In this document: positions 18,201 through 27,800 of the stretch, piece by piece | Position numbering within the stretch: position 1 is the first letter of the stretch | Layout: the number at the start of each line of letters is the position of its first letter | Translations under genes and position numbers: made by a program | The notes under the pieces: model-generated | Seen by the model: the letters and a program-made list of their open reading frames with translations, nothing else | Told to the model about the DNA's origin: nothing | The model's database searches: none | From: Flavisolibacter amylovorans | GTDB taxonomy: Bacteria > Bacteroidota > Bacteroidia > Chitinophagales > Chitinophagaceae | DNA: 64,000 bases | NCBI RefSeq assembly: GCF_039541815.1 | Contig: NZ_BAABGY010000006.1 | Coordinates: 62,001-126,000, forward strand | Direction of reading: 5' to 3'

Positions 18201-21200
18201 GCGCCACCATCAAGCTGAACGGCACCGACTACACGACCTTCAACAACCTCGTGATCCGCGCCCTCGGCACCGCCACCACCGAATACGGCTACGGTGTGCA
18301 GCTGATGAACAATGCCGACTCGAACACGTTCAACGGTTGCCAGATCTTCGTGAACCCCACATCGACCTCGCTCAACTTCGCCGGCATCGTGATGAGCAAC
18401 TCCGCCACCTCGGCCACCACCACGGGGGCTACGCTGTGCGACGGCAACAAGTTCAACAACAATACGGTAACGGGGGGCTACTACGGCATCACGCTCGTGG
18501 GCAGCACCACCGACGCGGTGCAGCACAACGAGGTGACCAATAACCGCTTCGTGAACTTCTACGCCTACGGTGCTTATCTGACAGGTAACTCCAATACGCT
18601 GATCCGGAGCAACGACTTCAGCAACCCGGGCCGCACCACGGTGACCACCACCTACGGCATCTACGCCACGGGCCTGAACACCAGGCTCCTGATCGACAAG
18701 AACCGCATCCACGACATCATGAAGGGCGCTCCCACGAGCACCTCGGTCACCTACGGTATCTACTTCACCGGGGTGGATGCCCTCGCCGGCCTCGAGAACA
18801 TCGTGAGCAACAACGCCATCTACGAGTTCTACGGCAACAGCGACCAATACGGTATCTATAATACATCGTCCGACAACGTGTGGTACTACCACAACACCAT
18901 CGCGCTGAACGACCAGACCGCCAGCTACTCCACCGCCGACTGGACCCGTGGTTTCCACCAGGTGACCACCGCCACCGGCCTTATCTTCAAGAACAACAAC
19001 ATTTCGATCACCCGCTCCGGACAGGGCACCCGCCAGGCGGTCTACCTGTCTACAGCGGCCACCACGATTGAGCTCAATAACAACAACTACCACGTCGTAG
19101 GCACGCCCACGACGAGCTATGTAGGCTTCAACGGCGCCAACCAGCTGACGCTCGCCAACTGGCAGGCCGCCACCGGCCAGGACGCCGCTTCGTATGCCCT
19201 CGACCCGCTCTTCACTTCGCCGGCCACCGGCGACCTGAGCCCGCGCCACCCGGTGCTCGACAACCGAGGCACCCCGATCGCCGGCATCACGCTCGACATC
19301 ACCAACCAGGCGCGCAGCCTCGTTACCCCGGATATCGGCGCCTTCGAGTTCGCCATCCCGGCATGTACGACTCCGCCCGTTGCCGGCGCTGCCGCCGCCG
19401 TGCCCAACACCGGCATCTGCATGGGTGCCCGCATCGCCCTCAGCGTAACGGGTAACTCCTCCGGCTCCGGTCAGACCTACCAGTGGGAATACTCCGTGAC
19501 CGGCGCTCCCGGCACCTGGCTGCCCCTCGGCTCGTCGATGATGTTCCCCGACACGACCATCGAGGCATCCGTTAGTCAATTCTACAGAGTGGCGGTGACC
19601 TGCTCCGGCAACACCACCTATTCGACCTCCGCTCAGGTGACCCTGAACCCGGCCTTCCTGGGTGGGGTGTACACCATCAACCCGGCACTGCCCGCCGCCT
19701 TGCCCAACTTCCAGTCGTTTGCCACCGCGGTGGCGGCCATGGAGTGCGGCATCACCGACGACGTGACCTTCCTGGTGGCCCCGGGTACGTACACCGAGCA
19801 GATCCGCATCCGCAACATCGCCGGCACCTCGCCCAACGACCGCGTCACCTTCAAGGCGGCCAACGGCATTCCTTCTTCGGTAACCCTGACCAATGCCGGC
19901 ACGGCCACGGCCAACTATACCCTGCAGCTCGACTCGGCCTCTTACATCACGTTCCGCGATATGACCATCGCCGGTACCAACAGCACCAACGGACGCGTAA
20001 TCGAGCTGGCCAATACCGCCTCCAACGACAGCCTCCACAACCTGATCATCAGCGCACCGGTGGCAACAGGTACCGGTACCGGCGTGGTCGGTATCTACTC
20101 CGGCAACCTGCGCGGCGGTAACCACGTGATCGATTCCAACAGCATCAGCAACGGCGTCTCCGGTATCTATATCGTAGGCGTCACCGGCTTCCAACCGAAC
20201 GGCATCAAGGTGTCGAACAACACGGTGAACGGCGCCCACTACTATGGCATCTACCTCGGCACCCAGTGGAACACGCAGGTGATCGCCAACACCGTGAACC
20301 GCGCCGCGCCGATGAACGCCACCAACTACGCGATCTTCCTCACCAACGTAGACTCCAACTACCAGGTGCAGCGCAACGTCATCAACCTCGACGGCGTTAC
20401 CGGCACCGGCTATGGCCTCTACCTGACGCTTTGCGACGCCCGCCTGAACGATACGGCCCGCGTCACGTCCAACGTGATCAAGGCCCTCACCGGCAACACG
20501 GGCACGCTCTACGGCATGTACCAGAACGCGAGCACCAACAACTACAGCATGAACAACGTGATCGTGCTGAGCACTACCGGCACGACCTCGCATGGCCTGT
20601 ACAGCACCGGTGGCTCCAACAATCACTATTACAACAACTCGGTACACAACCTGTCGCCCAACGGCACCGCCAACAACGCCGCGTACTTCAACCACAGCGG
20701 CGGTACGTTCGGACCCGTCGACATCCGCAACAACGTGTTCGCGCACAGCGGTGGCGGCCGTGCGATGGAAGTGGCCAACGGCAACAACATCTACTCCGAT
20801 TACAACCTGCTTTATACCTCCGGCGCAACGCTGGTGCGCGCCGGTGCCAACAACCGCGCCACCCTCGCCGACTGGCAGGGCAACGAATACTGGGACCTCA
20901 CGTCGATCGTGATCAAGCCGGAGTTCGTTTCGAACACCGACCTGCGTCCGGACGTGAACGTGGCCAACGTATGGGCCATGCACGGCCGCGGCGTACAGAT
21001 CCCGGCCAGCTGGTATGACTTCAACGGCGCTCCGCGCCCGACCACCCTCACGACGGGTGTGCCGGACCTCGGCGCCTACGAGTTCTTCCCGGCCGTGGCG
21101 CCCCCGGCCCTGACGCCGACGCCCGCCGTGGCTGCCCCCGGCACGAGCCAGTACTTTATGTTCGGTACCGACACGGTATCGCGTGTGACCTGGAACGCCA

Positions 21201-24200
21201 ACTCCACGGTGCCCACCACGATGACCCTGCGCCGCTACTCGGGCGTGCTGCCCACGGGCCTCGCACCCACCGACCGCAGCATGTATTATTACAACCAGAT
21301 GGAGACGACCGGTGGCGGTACCTCCAACTTCAACCTGAAGAACTTCTATGTAGAATCCTGGCTTGGTTTCATCCCCGCCGAAGGCTTTATCCGCACCGGC
21401 CGCACCAACAATACCGGCACCTGGATCATGGAAGAGCGCACCACGCTCGATACCCTGACCAACTGGTACAACCGCGATTCGCTGTCTTATATGGACCGCT
21501 TCACGGGCCTCATGGGCAATGCGCTCATCGCCAACCCCGGCGGCATCTACCAGGTGCAGGTGGACTCCTCGAACCGCGGCAAGCGCTTCTGGGTAGCCTA
21601 CCAGCGTGGCTATGACTTCTTCTCCGGCAGCAACAACCAGAACATGCTGCTGTACCTCGGCACCGATGCCCAGCCGGCCACGGTTACCGTGAAGGTGAAG
21701 GGTACGAGCTGGGTACGTACGTACAACATCCCGGCATTCACCGCGATCACTTCCGACCGGATCCCGAAAGGCGGCATGATCGACGCCCGCCTCCTGGCCG
21801 AAGGCCTCTACGGACGCGGCATCTCCATCGAGAGCGACGTTCCCATCACGGCCTATGCGCACATCTACAACGGCTCCAACTCCGGCGCCTCGATGCTGCT
21901 GCCGGTGGGCACCTACGGCTACGAATACTATACGCTGAGCTCCCGCCAGTACTATTCGTCCGACAACAACAGCGTGTTCTACGTGATCGCCGACCGCGAC
22001 AACACTACGATCGAAATCACCCCGGCCAACCCCACCACCACGGGCCGCCCCGCAGGCGTTCCCTTCACGGTAACGCTGAACGCGGGTGACGTGTACCAGG
22101 TGCTCGGTGCTACCATCGATGGCTCCAACGGCTACGACATGACCGGCTCCAAGGTGAAGTCGCTCCCCAACGCCGACGGCAAGTGCTGGCCGATCGCCGT
22201 ATTCGCCGGTTCTACCCGTACGGCCATCTCCTGCGGCAACAGCACGGGCTCCAACGGCGACGTGATCATGCAGCAGGTGTTCCCCTACCAGGCCTGGGGC
22301 AAGAGCTTCCTGACGGCGCCCACTTCGCAGGGCACTGCCGCCTCGAGCTTCATGACCAATATCTACCGCATCCTCGTCAAAGACGCCACCACGCAGGTAC
22401 AGGTTAACGGTGCGCCGATCGCGGTGCCGCTGCAGAACGGCCGCTTCTACCAGCTGGAGAGCGCAGACGCACTGCAGATCACCACCGACAAGCCGGTACT
22501 CCTGGCCCAGTTCATGGCCTCTTCGGGTTCTACCTGCCCCGGTAACACCGGCGACGGCGACCCCGAGATGTTCTACCTGAGCCCCGTGGAGCAGGCTGTT
22601 AAGTACGCCGCCTTCTACCGCAACGACGAATTCAACATCGACCAGAACTACCTCACGCTCGTAATCCCGAACGGCGGCCTCGCCACCCTGTCGATCGACG
22701 GTGTGCTGCACAGCGCCGGCGGCTTCGACCACACCTATGCGCACTTCCGCCCCGGCTACTCCGTGGTGATCAAGCGCTGGGCAGGTACGGCCGGCCAGAG
22801 CATCGTCCGCTCCGACTCCGCCTTCACCGGTATCGTGTACGGTACGGGCTCCGTAGAGAGCTATGGCTACAACGTAGGTACGCTCGTCAAGAACCTTAAT
22901 GGCGTGCCCTCCATCACCAATACGCTGGCGAGCATCCCGGGCAACAGCCCCTACACCTGCGCACGCGCTCCGTTCCAGTTCACGATCCAGGTACCGGTAC
23001 AGCCGACTTCGATCACCTGGCAGTTCAGCGCCGTTCCGGGCATGCAGCCCAACCAGGACGTAGTGCAGAACAACCCGATCCCCTCCGGCACCGTGATGAT
23101 CGGCGGCCAGATGTTCTACCAGTACACCGTGCCGACCAACTACGTAGTGAACAACGCCGGTACCTACCTGGTTCCGATCCGTTACACGCACCCCGAGATC
23201 GAAGGTTGTAACAATACGGCCGAGACGACCTACCCGCTCTCCGTTCGCGAAGCACCCCAGGTCGACTTCAACAACAACCAGGCAATCTGCGCCGGCTCGC
23301 CCATCACCATGACGGGTGCGGTGCTGACCTCGGCGACCCCGGCCAACACCTGGGCCTGGACGATCAACAACGGTACGCCTGCCACGGCCACCACGCAGAC
23401 CGTGACGGCCAACTTCCCGGCTGCCGGTACCTATAACGTCAGCCTCCGCGTAACGTCCACCGACGGTTGCGTGGGCGACACGACGAAGCAGGTGACGATT
23501 AGCCCGCTGCCGACCCTGGCCATCACGGTAGACACCGTGCAGGTGTGCGCTCCGGCCCCGGCAGTGTTCACGATCCAGAACCCCGATGCGGGCCTCACCT
23601 ATAGCTGGTATACTACGCTCAGCGGCGGCACGGCCATCGCTACGGGCACCACCTTCACGGCACCCGCCGGCACCGGTTCGGTATACTACTACGTAGAGGC
23701 TTCCAACGGCGTTTGTACCTCGCAGCGTAAGATTGTGAAAGCGGAACAGAATACGGCTCCTGTGGTAACGGTGGCCAACGCCAACCTGTCGGTCTGCTCC
23801 GGCACCCCGGCGACCTTTACGATCCAGAACCCGGTTGCCGGTGCTACCTACAGCTGGTTCAGCGCCGCTACCGGTGGCACGGCCCTCGCTACGGGTACGG
23901 CCTATACGCCCACGGTCACCACGGGTACGTCGACCTTCTATGTAGAGGGTACCAGCAATGGCTGTACGAGCTCGCCCCGCGTACCGGTAACGGTAGCGGT
24001 GACGGCAGCCCCGGCAGTGACCCTCGTGGAAGACACGATCGGTGTATGCGCCGGCACGGCCGCTATATTCCAGATCCAGAACCCGGCAGCGGGCGCCACC
24101 TATACCTGGTACAGCGCTGCCACCGGCGGCACAGTCCTCAGCACCGGCACCTCGTTCACCGCGCCGGCCACCACGGGCAGTGTGACCTACTACGTGGAGT

Positions 24201-24799
24201 CCTCGCTCAACGGTTGCACCAGCAACCCGCGCACCCCGATCGTTGCCCGCCTCACCGTACCGCTGCCGACGCCGGTAGTAACGGCCCAGAACATCGGCGT
24301 GGATTCGATCCGCTTCAAATGGAACCCAGTTCCGGGCGCGGCCTCGTATGAGGTATCGCTCAACAACAGCGGTGTATGGACGGTTCCCTCGACGGGCCCG
24401 ACCGGCCTCTCGCACCTCGTGACCGGCCTGACGCCGCTGCAACTCGTAACGCTGAACGTGCGTGCCCTCGGCACCACGGCCTGCGAAACGAGCGGCATCG
24501 GGAACTTCGCCGAGCGTACGCTGGGTGACAATATCTTCATCCCGAACTCCTTCACACCCAACGGCGACGGACTCAACGATGTGCTGCGCGTATATGGCGG
24601 CGGCATCCGCGAGATGAGGTTCTATGTCTTCAACCAGTGGGGTGAGAAAGTGCATGAATCCACCGACCCGACCCGCGCCTGGGATGGTACCGTCAAAGGC
24701 AAGGCCCAGCCCTCGGGTGTGTATATGTATGTGAGCCGTATTGTGCTGGCCAACGGCAATGTGCTTGAACGGAAAGGTTCCATCAACCTCATTCGCTAA
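15269..24799 (+). CDS. Giant T9SS-secreted beta-helix/IgGFc-domain adhesin-like protein (3176 aa)
   Basis: Start chosen at the ATG of MAMRKCLPVF; a second ATG six bases later is equally possible. A signal peptide ends at about LGAQ. Three homologous modules of about 570 residues start near residues 330, 893 and 1464 (TFTINNALP, TYTINSAAP, VYTINPALP). Each is a right-handed parallel beta-helix with recurring N-ladder turns (NNLVI, SNTV, NNTI), and each is joined to a short Cys-containing Ig-like linker (CTTPPTPGV). An IgGFc-binding-like domain (about 2090-2560) resembles the one opening the next gene. A PKD domain, Ig-like repeats with CSGTPATFTIQNP and an FN3 domain follow. The C-terminus (about 3089-3176) with FIPNSFTPNGDGLND and WDGTVKGK is a T9SS type B (CHU_C) sorting tail. 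Likely a surface or secreted adhesin; any ligand is unknown. Confidence 0.92.
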   Translation: MAMRKCLPVFVKRSFFLMMVLLGSLARLGAQTDIQIGTGAAGNGPTTYPTPIADYFEGMRAQYLYRASELIAAGMSPGNITSLKWNVLTVNTDVDPGAPPIENFTIRIGTTATASLTNNTWETVTNTVYTNASYTNTTTGWNAFNFSAPFFWNGVDNIVVEVCHGDPGNAGADFWTSNTIVAWTTGLAFNGSHTRVADNLGNLCGTTVTTNTGTQTTRPNIIFTYTPAAACAGAPTGGTATSSTAVVCLGTPFTLTPSGTSLATGLTYQWQSSPNNMDPWTDIAGGDVYSFTTTQLTTTYYRLKVTCTNAGGSSSFSSSVLVTSPAAVSGTFTINNALPTGGTNFTSFNDAYNYIKCGISDDVIFNVAPGSGPYNERLEMIAVPGASSVNTVTFNGNGATIQSIGTGASRAVIRLDGADHITFNNLVITATSTAAADFGYGVQLLNNADSNTVANCTININTTNTNTNYAGIVMSGSATSATATGATQCDFNTFRNNTIIGGYYGITIVGSATEAVMNNRVLNNRIQDFYFYGVYLNGNFNTQVDSNVISRPTRATVSTFNGVYMTGLSTSVDITRNTFTNPYGGAPASTGTSYAVFMTGVDALGTLENVIANNLVYNITGTGDAYGFYNTSSDNVFYYHNTIVLDGTGSNTAVTRGFYQTTSAAGIEFRNNIVAISRGGNGTKTAIFFNTAASTIVSNRNDFYITSTGGINQVGSVGTTGAATLAAWQALSTQDANSVTTNPVFTDPLNGNFKPTSASVNDLGTPVGITNDILGVTRDPNFPDIGAYEFAPLPCTTPPTPGVAAVSTTPVCVNNSVQLSLSGNSTGLTQTYTWQTSPTGDPASFVSIGNALTNPDTTILSSTTLYYRVAVTCGPSTTFSTAVLLTVNPALPAGTYTINSAAPTVPLVNYTSFADAKAALACGITGSVVFNVLPGANAGIYNEQLVLNAVPGTSATSTITFNGNGNTLQFLSTTNDERATIKLNGTDYTTFNNLVIRALGTATTEYGYGVQLMNNADSNTFNGCQIFVNPTSTSLNFAGIVMSNSATSATTTGATLCDGNKFNNNTVTGGYYGITLVGSTTDAVQHNEVTNNRFVNFYAYGAYLTGNSNTLIRSNDFSNPGRTTVTTTYGIYATGLNTRLLIDKNRIHDIMKGAPTSTSVTYGIYFTGVDALAGLENIVSNNAIYEFYGNSDQYGIYNTSSDNVWYYHNTIALNDQTASYSTADWTRGFHQVTTATGLIFKNNNISITRSGQGTRQAVYLSTAATTIELNNNNYHVVGTPTTSYVGFNGANQLTLANWQAATGQDAASYALDPLFTSPATGDLSPRHPVLDNRGTPIAGITLDITNQARSLVTPDIGAFEFAIPACTTPPVAGAAAAVPNTGICMGARIALSVTGNSSGSGQTYQWEYSVTGAPGTWLPLGSSMMFPDTTIEASVSQFYRVAVTCSGNTTYSTSAQVTLNPAFLGGVYTINPALPAALPNFQSFATAVAAMECGITDDVTFLVAPGTYTEQIRIRNIAGTSPNDRVTFKAANGIPSSVTLTNAGTATANYTLQLDSASYITFRDMTIAGTNSTNGRVIELANTASNDSLHNLIISAPVATGTGTGVVGIYSGNLRGGNHVIDSNSISNGVSGIYIVGVTGFQPNGIKVSNNTVNGAHYYGIYLGTQWNTQVIANTVNRAAPMNATNYAIFLTNVDSNYQVQRNVINLDGVTGTGYGLYLTLCDARLNDTARVTSNVIKALTGNTGTLYGMYQNASTNNYSMNNVIVLSTTGTTSHGLYSTGGSNNHYYNNSVHNLSPNGTANNAAYFNHSGGTFGPVDIRNNVFAHSGGGRAMEVANGNNIYSDYNLLYTSGATLVRAGANNRATLADWQGNEYWDLTSIVIKPEFVSNTDLRPDVNVANVWAMHGRGVQIPASWYDFNGAPRPTTLTTGVPDLGAYEFFPAVAPPALTPTPAVAAPGTSQYFMFGTDTVSRVTWNANSTVPTTMTLRRYSGVLPTGLAPTDRSMYYYNQMETTGGGTSNFNLKNFYVESWLGFIPAEGFIRTGRTNNTGTWIMEERTTLDTLTNWYNRDSLSYMDRFTGLMGNALIANPGGIYQVQVDSSNRGKRFWVAYQRGYDFFSGSNNQNMLLYLGTDAQPATVTVKVKGTSWVRTYNIPAFTAITSDRIPKGGMIDARLLAEGLYGRGISIESDVPITAYAHIYNGSNSGASMLLPVGTYGYEYYTLSSRQYYSSDNNSVFYVIADRDNTTIEITPANPTTTGRPAGVPFTVTLNAGDVYQVLGATIDGSNGYDMTGSKVKSLPNADGKCWPIAVFAGSTRTAISCGNSTGSNGDVIMQQVFPYQAWGKSFLTAPTSQGTAASSFMTNIYRILVKDATTQVQVNGAPIAVPLQNGRFYQLESADALQITTDKPVLLAQFMASSGSTCPGNTGDGDPEMFYLSPVEQAVKYAAFYRNDEFNIDQNYLTLVIPNGGLATLSIDGVLHSAGGFDHTYAHFRPGYSVVIKRWAGTAGQSIVRSDSAFTGIVYGTGSVESYGYNVGTLVKNLNGVPSITNTLASIPGNSPYTCARAPFQFTIQVPVQPTSITWQFSAVPGMQPNQDVVQNNPIPSGTVMIGGQMFYQYTVPTNYVVNNAGTYLVPIRYTHPEIEGCNNTAETTYPLSVREAPQVDFNNNQAICAGSPITMTGAVLTSATPANTWAWTINNGTPATATTQTVTANFPAAGTYNVSLRVTSTDGCVGDTTKQVTISPLPTLAITVDTVQVCAPAPAVFTIQNPDAGLTYSWYTTLSGGTAIATGTTFTAPAGTGSVYYYVEASNGVCTSQRKIVKAEQNTAPVVTVANANLSVCSGTPATFTIQNPVAGATYSWFSAATGGTALATGTAYTPTVTTGTSTFYVEGTSNGCTSSPRVPVTVAVTAAPAVTLVEDTIGVCAGTAAIFQIQNPAAGATYTWYSAATGGTVLSTGTSFTAPATTGSVTYYVESSLNGCTSNPRTPIVARLTVPLPTPVVTAQNIGVDSIRFKWNPVPGAASYEVSLNNSGVWTVPSTGPTGLSHLVTGLTPLQLVTLNVRALGTTACETSGIGNFAERTLGDNIFIPNSFTPNGDGLNDVLRVYGGGIREMRFYVFNQWGEKVHESTDPTRAWDGTVKGKAQPSGVYMYVSRIVLANGNVLERKGSINLIR

Positions 24800-24819
24800 T
24801 AACCGGTAAGAAAAACACG

Positions 24820-27800
24820 ATGACCCAATTGTTCCGGCTCGTACTGAGCGTCCTTTTTCTAGTGGCAGGATTCCGTAGCACCGCCCAGAACGTTACCAAC
24901 CGCGGTAAAGAGTTCTGGGTGGGCTATGGCCACCACCAGTATATGGAGCCGGGTTTTCAGAACGACCAGGACATGGTCCTCTACTTTAGCGCAGAAGCGC
25001 AGGCAGCACAAGTCAAGGTAACGATCCGTGGCCGTGGCGCTACTACTGTCAATACCTATAACGTAGCGGCGAACACGGTCGTTGCTACTCCGGTGATGCC
25101 CAAATCAGGCACGAACGATGTACGCCTTTACGACGTCCCGCCGTCCTTCGGCGGAAACGGGGGAGAGGGCCTCTACAACATGTCAATCCATATTGAGAGC
25201 AACGTTCCCATTGTGGCCTATGCGCACATTTATGCCTCCGTGTCGTCGGGTGCTACGATGCTGCTCCCGGTAGATGCCTGGGGCTATCAGTACACCTCCA
25301 TCAACAGCCAGCAGATCAACGCAGGCGGTCCGGGCTTTTCCTGGGTGTATGTGATCGCGAAAGAGGACAACACCGTTATCGAGATCAATCCCAAGGTGGC
25401 GACCCGACTTGGTAAGCCGGCGAACGTACCGTTCCGCATTACGATGAACAAGGGACAGATCTACCAGTTCATCGGGCAGTCCGACGCGCAAGGCAACGGC
25501 AACCAGTTCACCGGCACTACGGTAAAGTCGATCGCGAACGGTGCCGGCGTATGTAATCCCATCGCAGTATTCAGTGGCAGCAGCCGTACGCAGGGGGAAC
25601 AGATTCCCTGTGCTAACGTCGCCGGGCGCGACAATGACATGCAGCAGGCCTTCCCGGCACACGCCTGGGGAAAGCGCTATCTGACCGCGCCGTTTGTTGC
25701 TGCCAACAATACCTCGGCAAACCAGACCTGCTATTACAAGATCGTCGCGCGGGATCCCGGTACAACGGTGCGCAGGAACACGAACATTATCACCCCGAAT
25801 GCTGCTGGTTATTGGGAATTTTCCAGCAACCAAGGTGAGCTTATCGAAGCCGATAAGCCGATTATGGTCGCCCAGTTCATGGCCGGCTCGGGCTCGTCCA
25901 CCTGTAATCCTTCGAGCGGGCAAGGCGACCCGGAGATGGTTTTTCTAAGCCCGGTGGAGCAAGCGATCAAATCAGTAGGCTTTTATCGAAATACCAAGCA
26001 GTCCATCACCAGTAATTTTGTAACCGTAATCATACCGGCCACCGGAGTTGCGTCATTGGTGATCGACGGCGTACAGGCGAGCACGCTTCCCCAATACACC
26101 CATCCGCGGGATGCCAACTATAAAGTGGTAACCCGCAGGTGGACCGCCGCCCCGGCCCAGGCACTGATGTCCAGTTCGGAACCCTTCAACGCCATCACGT
26201 ACGGTATGGGGTCCGCCGAGAGCTATGCCTACAACGCCGGTACCTTCCTCAAGAACCTCAACGCCGTAGCCGACATCCACAACGAGCTCGACACCTCGGT
26301 GAAGACGCACGCGTACACCTGCCCGAACACACCGGTGGAGCTGTCGGCCCTCATGGCCTACAAGCCCACGATGATGGTGTGGAAGCTCAGCACCCTGGCC
26401 GGCATCATCGACCCGAGCGCCGATGTGGCCATGGCCAACCCGACGCCGATCGATTCCACCACCATCAACAACGTCAAGTATTACAAATACCGCCTGCCCG
26501 GCACCTACAAATTCAACCGCGCCGGTACCTTCCTCATCCCGATCGACGCCACCAACAACATGATCGCGAACTGCGCGCACACCGAGCCGCTGTTCATCGA
26601 GGTGACGGTGAACCCGGGACCGGTGGCTGCCTACAATTTCAACCATACCGGCTGTACCACCGACACGATCCGCTTTGCGGCCGTGCCGCCCCCCGGCTTC
26701 AACATGGGCAAGTACGTGTGGAGCTTCAACCCGGGCGACTCCACGCGCCCGAACCGCGATACCCTGTTTGCGCCCGGCACCTACGACATCAAGCTCACCG
26801 TGGTGACCAACGAAGGTTGCGTCGACGACACGACCCGTACCGTAGTGGTGGGCGGCCGCCCCTCGGCCGATTTTACCATGGCCCCTTCACCGGTTTGCGA
26901 AGGCGGCTCGGTGACCTTCACCAACCCCACCGGCGGCACGCCCCCGGCCGGCGCCAGCTGGTACTGGGATTTCGGAAACGGCAGCACCCCGGTAACGCTG
27001 AATGCCAACACGCCTCAAACGATCAACTATCCTTCCTACGGCACGTATACCGTGCGCCACGTGTATAAGGCCACGGCCAACTGTTTGAGCGATACGGTGA
27101 GCAAGGTGCTCACGGTGTATGCGAAGCCACGGCCCAACTTCACCTATTCGCCTACGGGCTGCCTGCCTGCCGACAGCATCGTGACCTTCACGAGCACCAC
27201 GACCATCCCCGACGGCCAGGCCGCTACCAGCTACTACTGGGACTTTGGCGATCCCGCCGCCACGGCACAGAACCCCAACACGTCGACCCTTGCCAACCCG
27301 TCGCACAAATTCGGCATCGGCACCTACAATATCAAGTTCTCGGTAACCACTGCACAAGGCTGTATCAAGGATACGACGATCATCCTCACCTTCCAGACCG
27401 GCGCCGCGATCTCGTGGCCTCCCTTACCCGCGGTTTGCTCCAACGCCTCGGGTACGGTCTCGATCGCCACGGCCGTAGTGACCAACGGCGTTCCGGGCTC
27501 CGGTACCTATGGCGGACCGGGCGTGTCTCCCGACGGTACGTTCAACCCCGCAGTAGCTGGCCCAGGCACCCACACGGTTACCTACTCCTATCTTCCCTCG
27601 GGTGGCGGCTGTGCCACCGGCGCCTCCAATACCATCACCGTGGCGGCGCGTCCCCGGCCGGCCTTTACCATCCCCGCCGGCGGCTGCCTCGTGAACGATA
27701 CCGTGACGCTGACCAACACGTCGACCGTTTCGGACGGGGCCACGCTGACCTACCTCTGGAACTTCGGCGACCCCGCGGCTACCGCCACGAACCCGAACAC

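Noticed and set aside
15287..24655. A 3122-codon open frame antisense to the first giant T9SS gene
   Set aside because: It is fully explained by GC-biased third positions of the opposite gene; its translation is low-complexity Arg/Val/Gly-rich sequence without domains or signal peptide.
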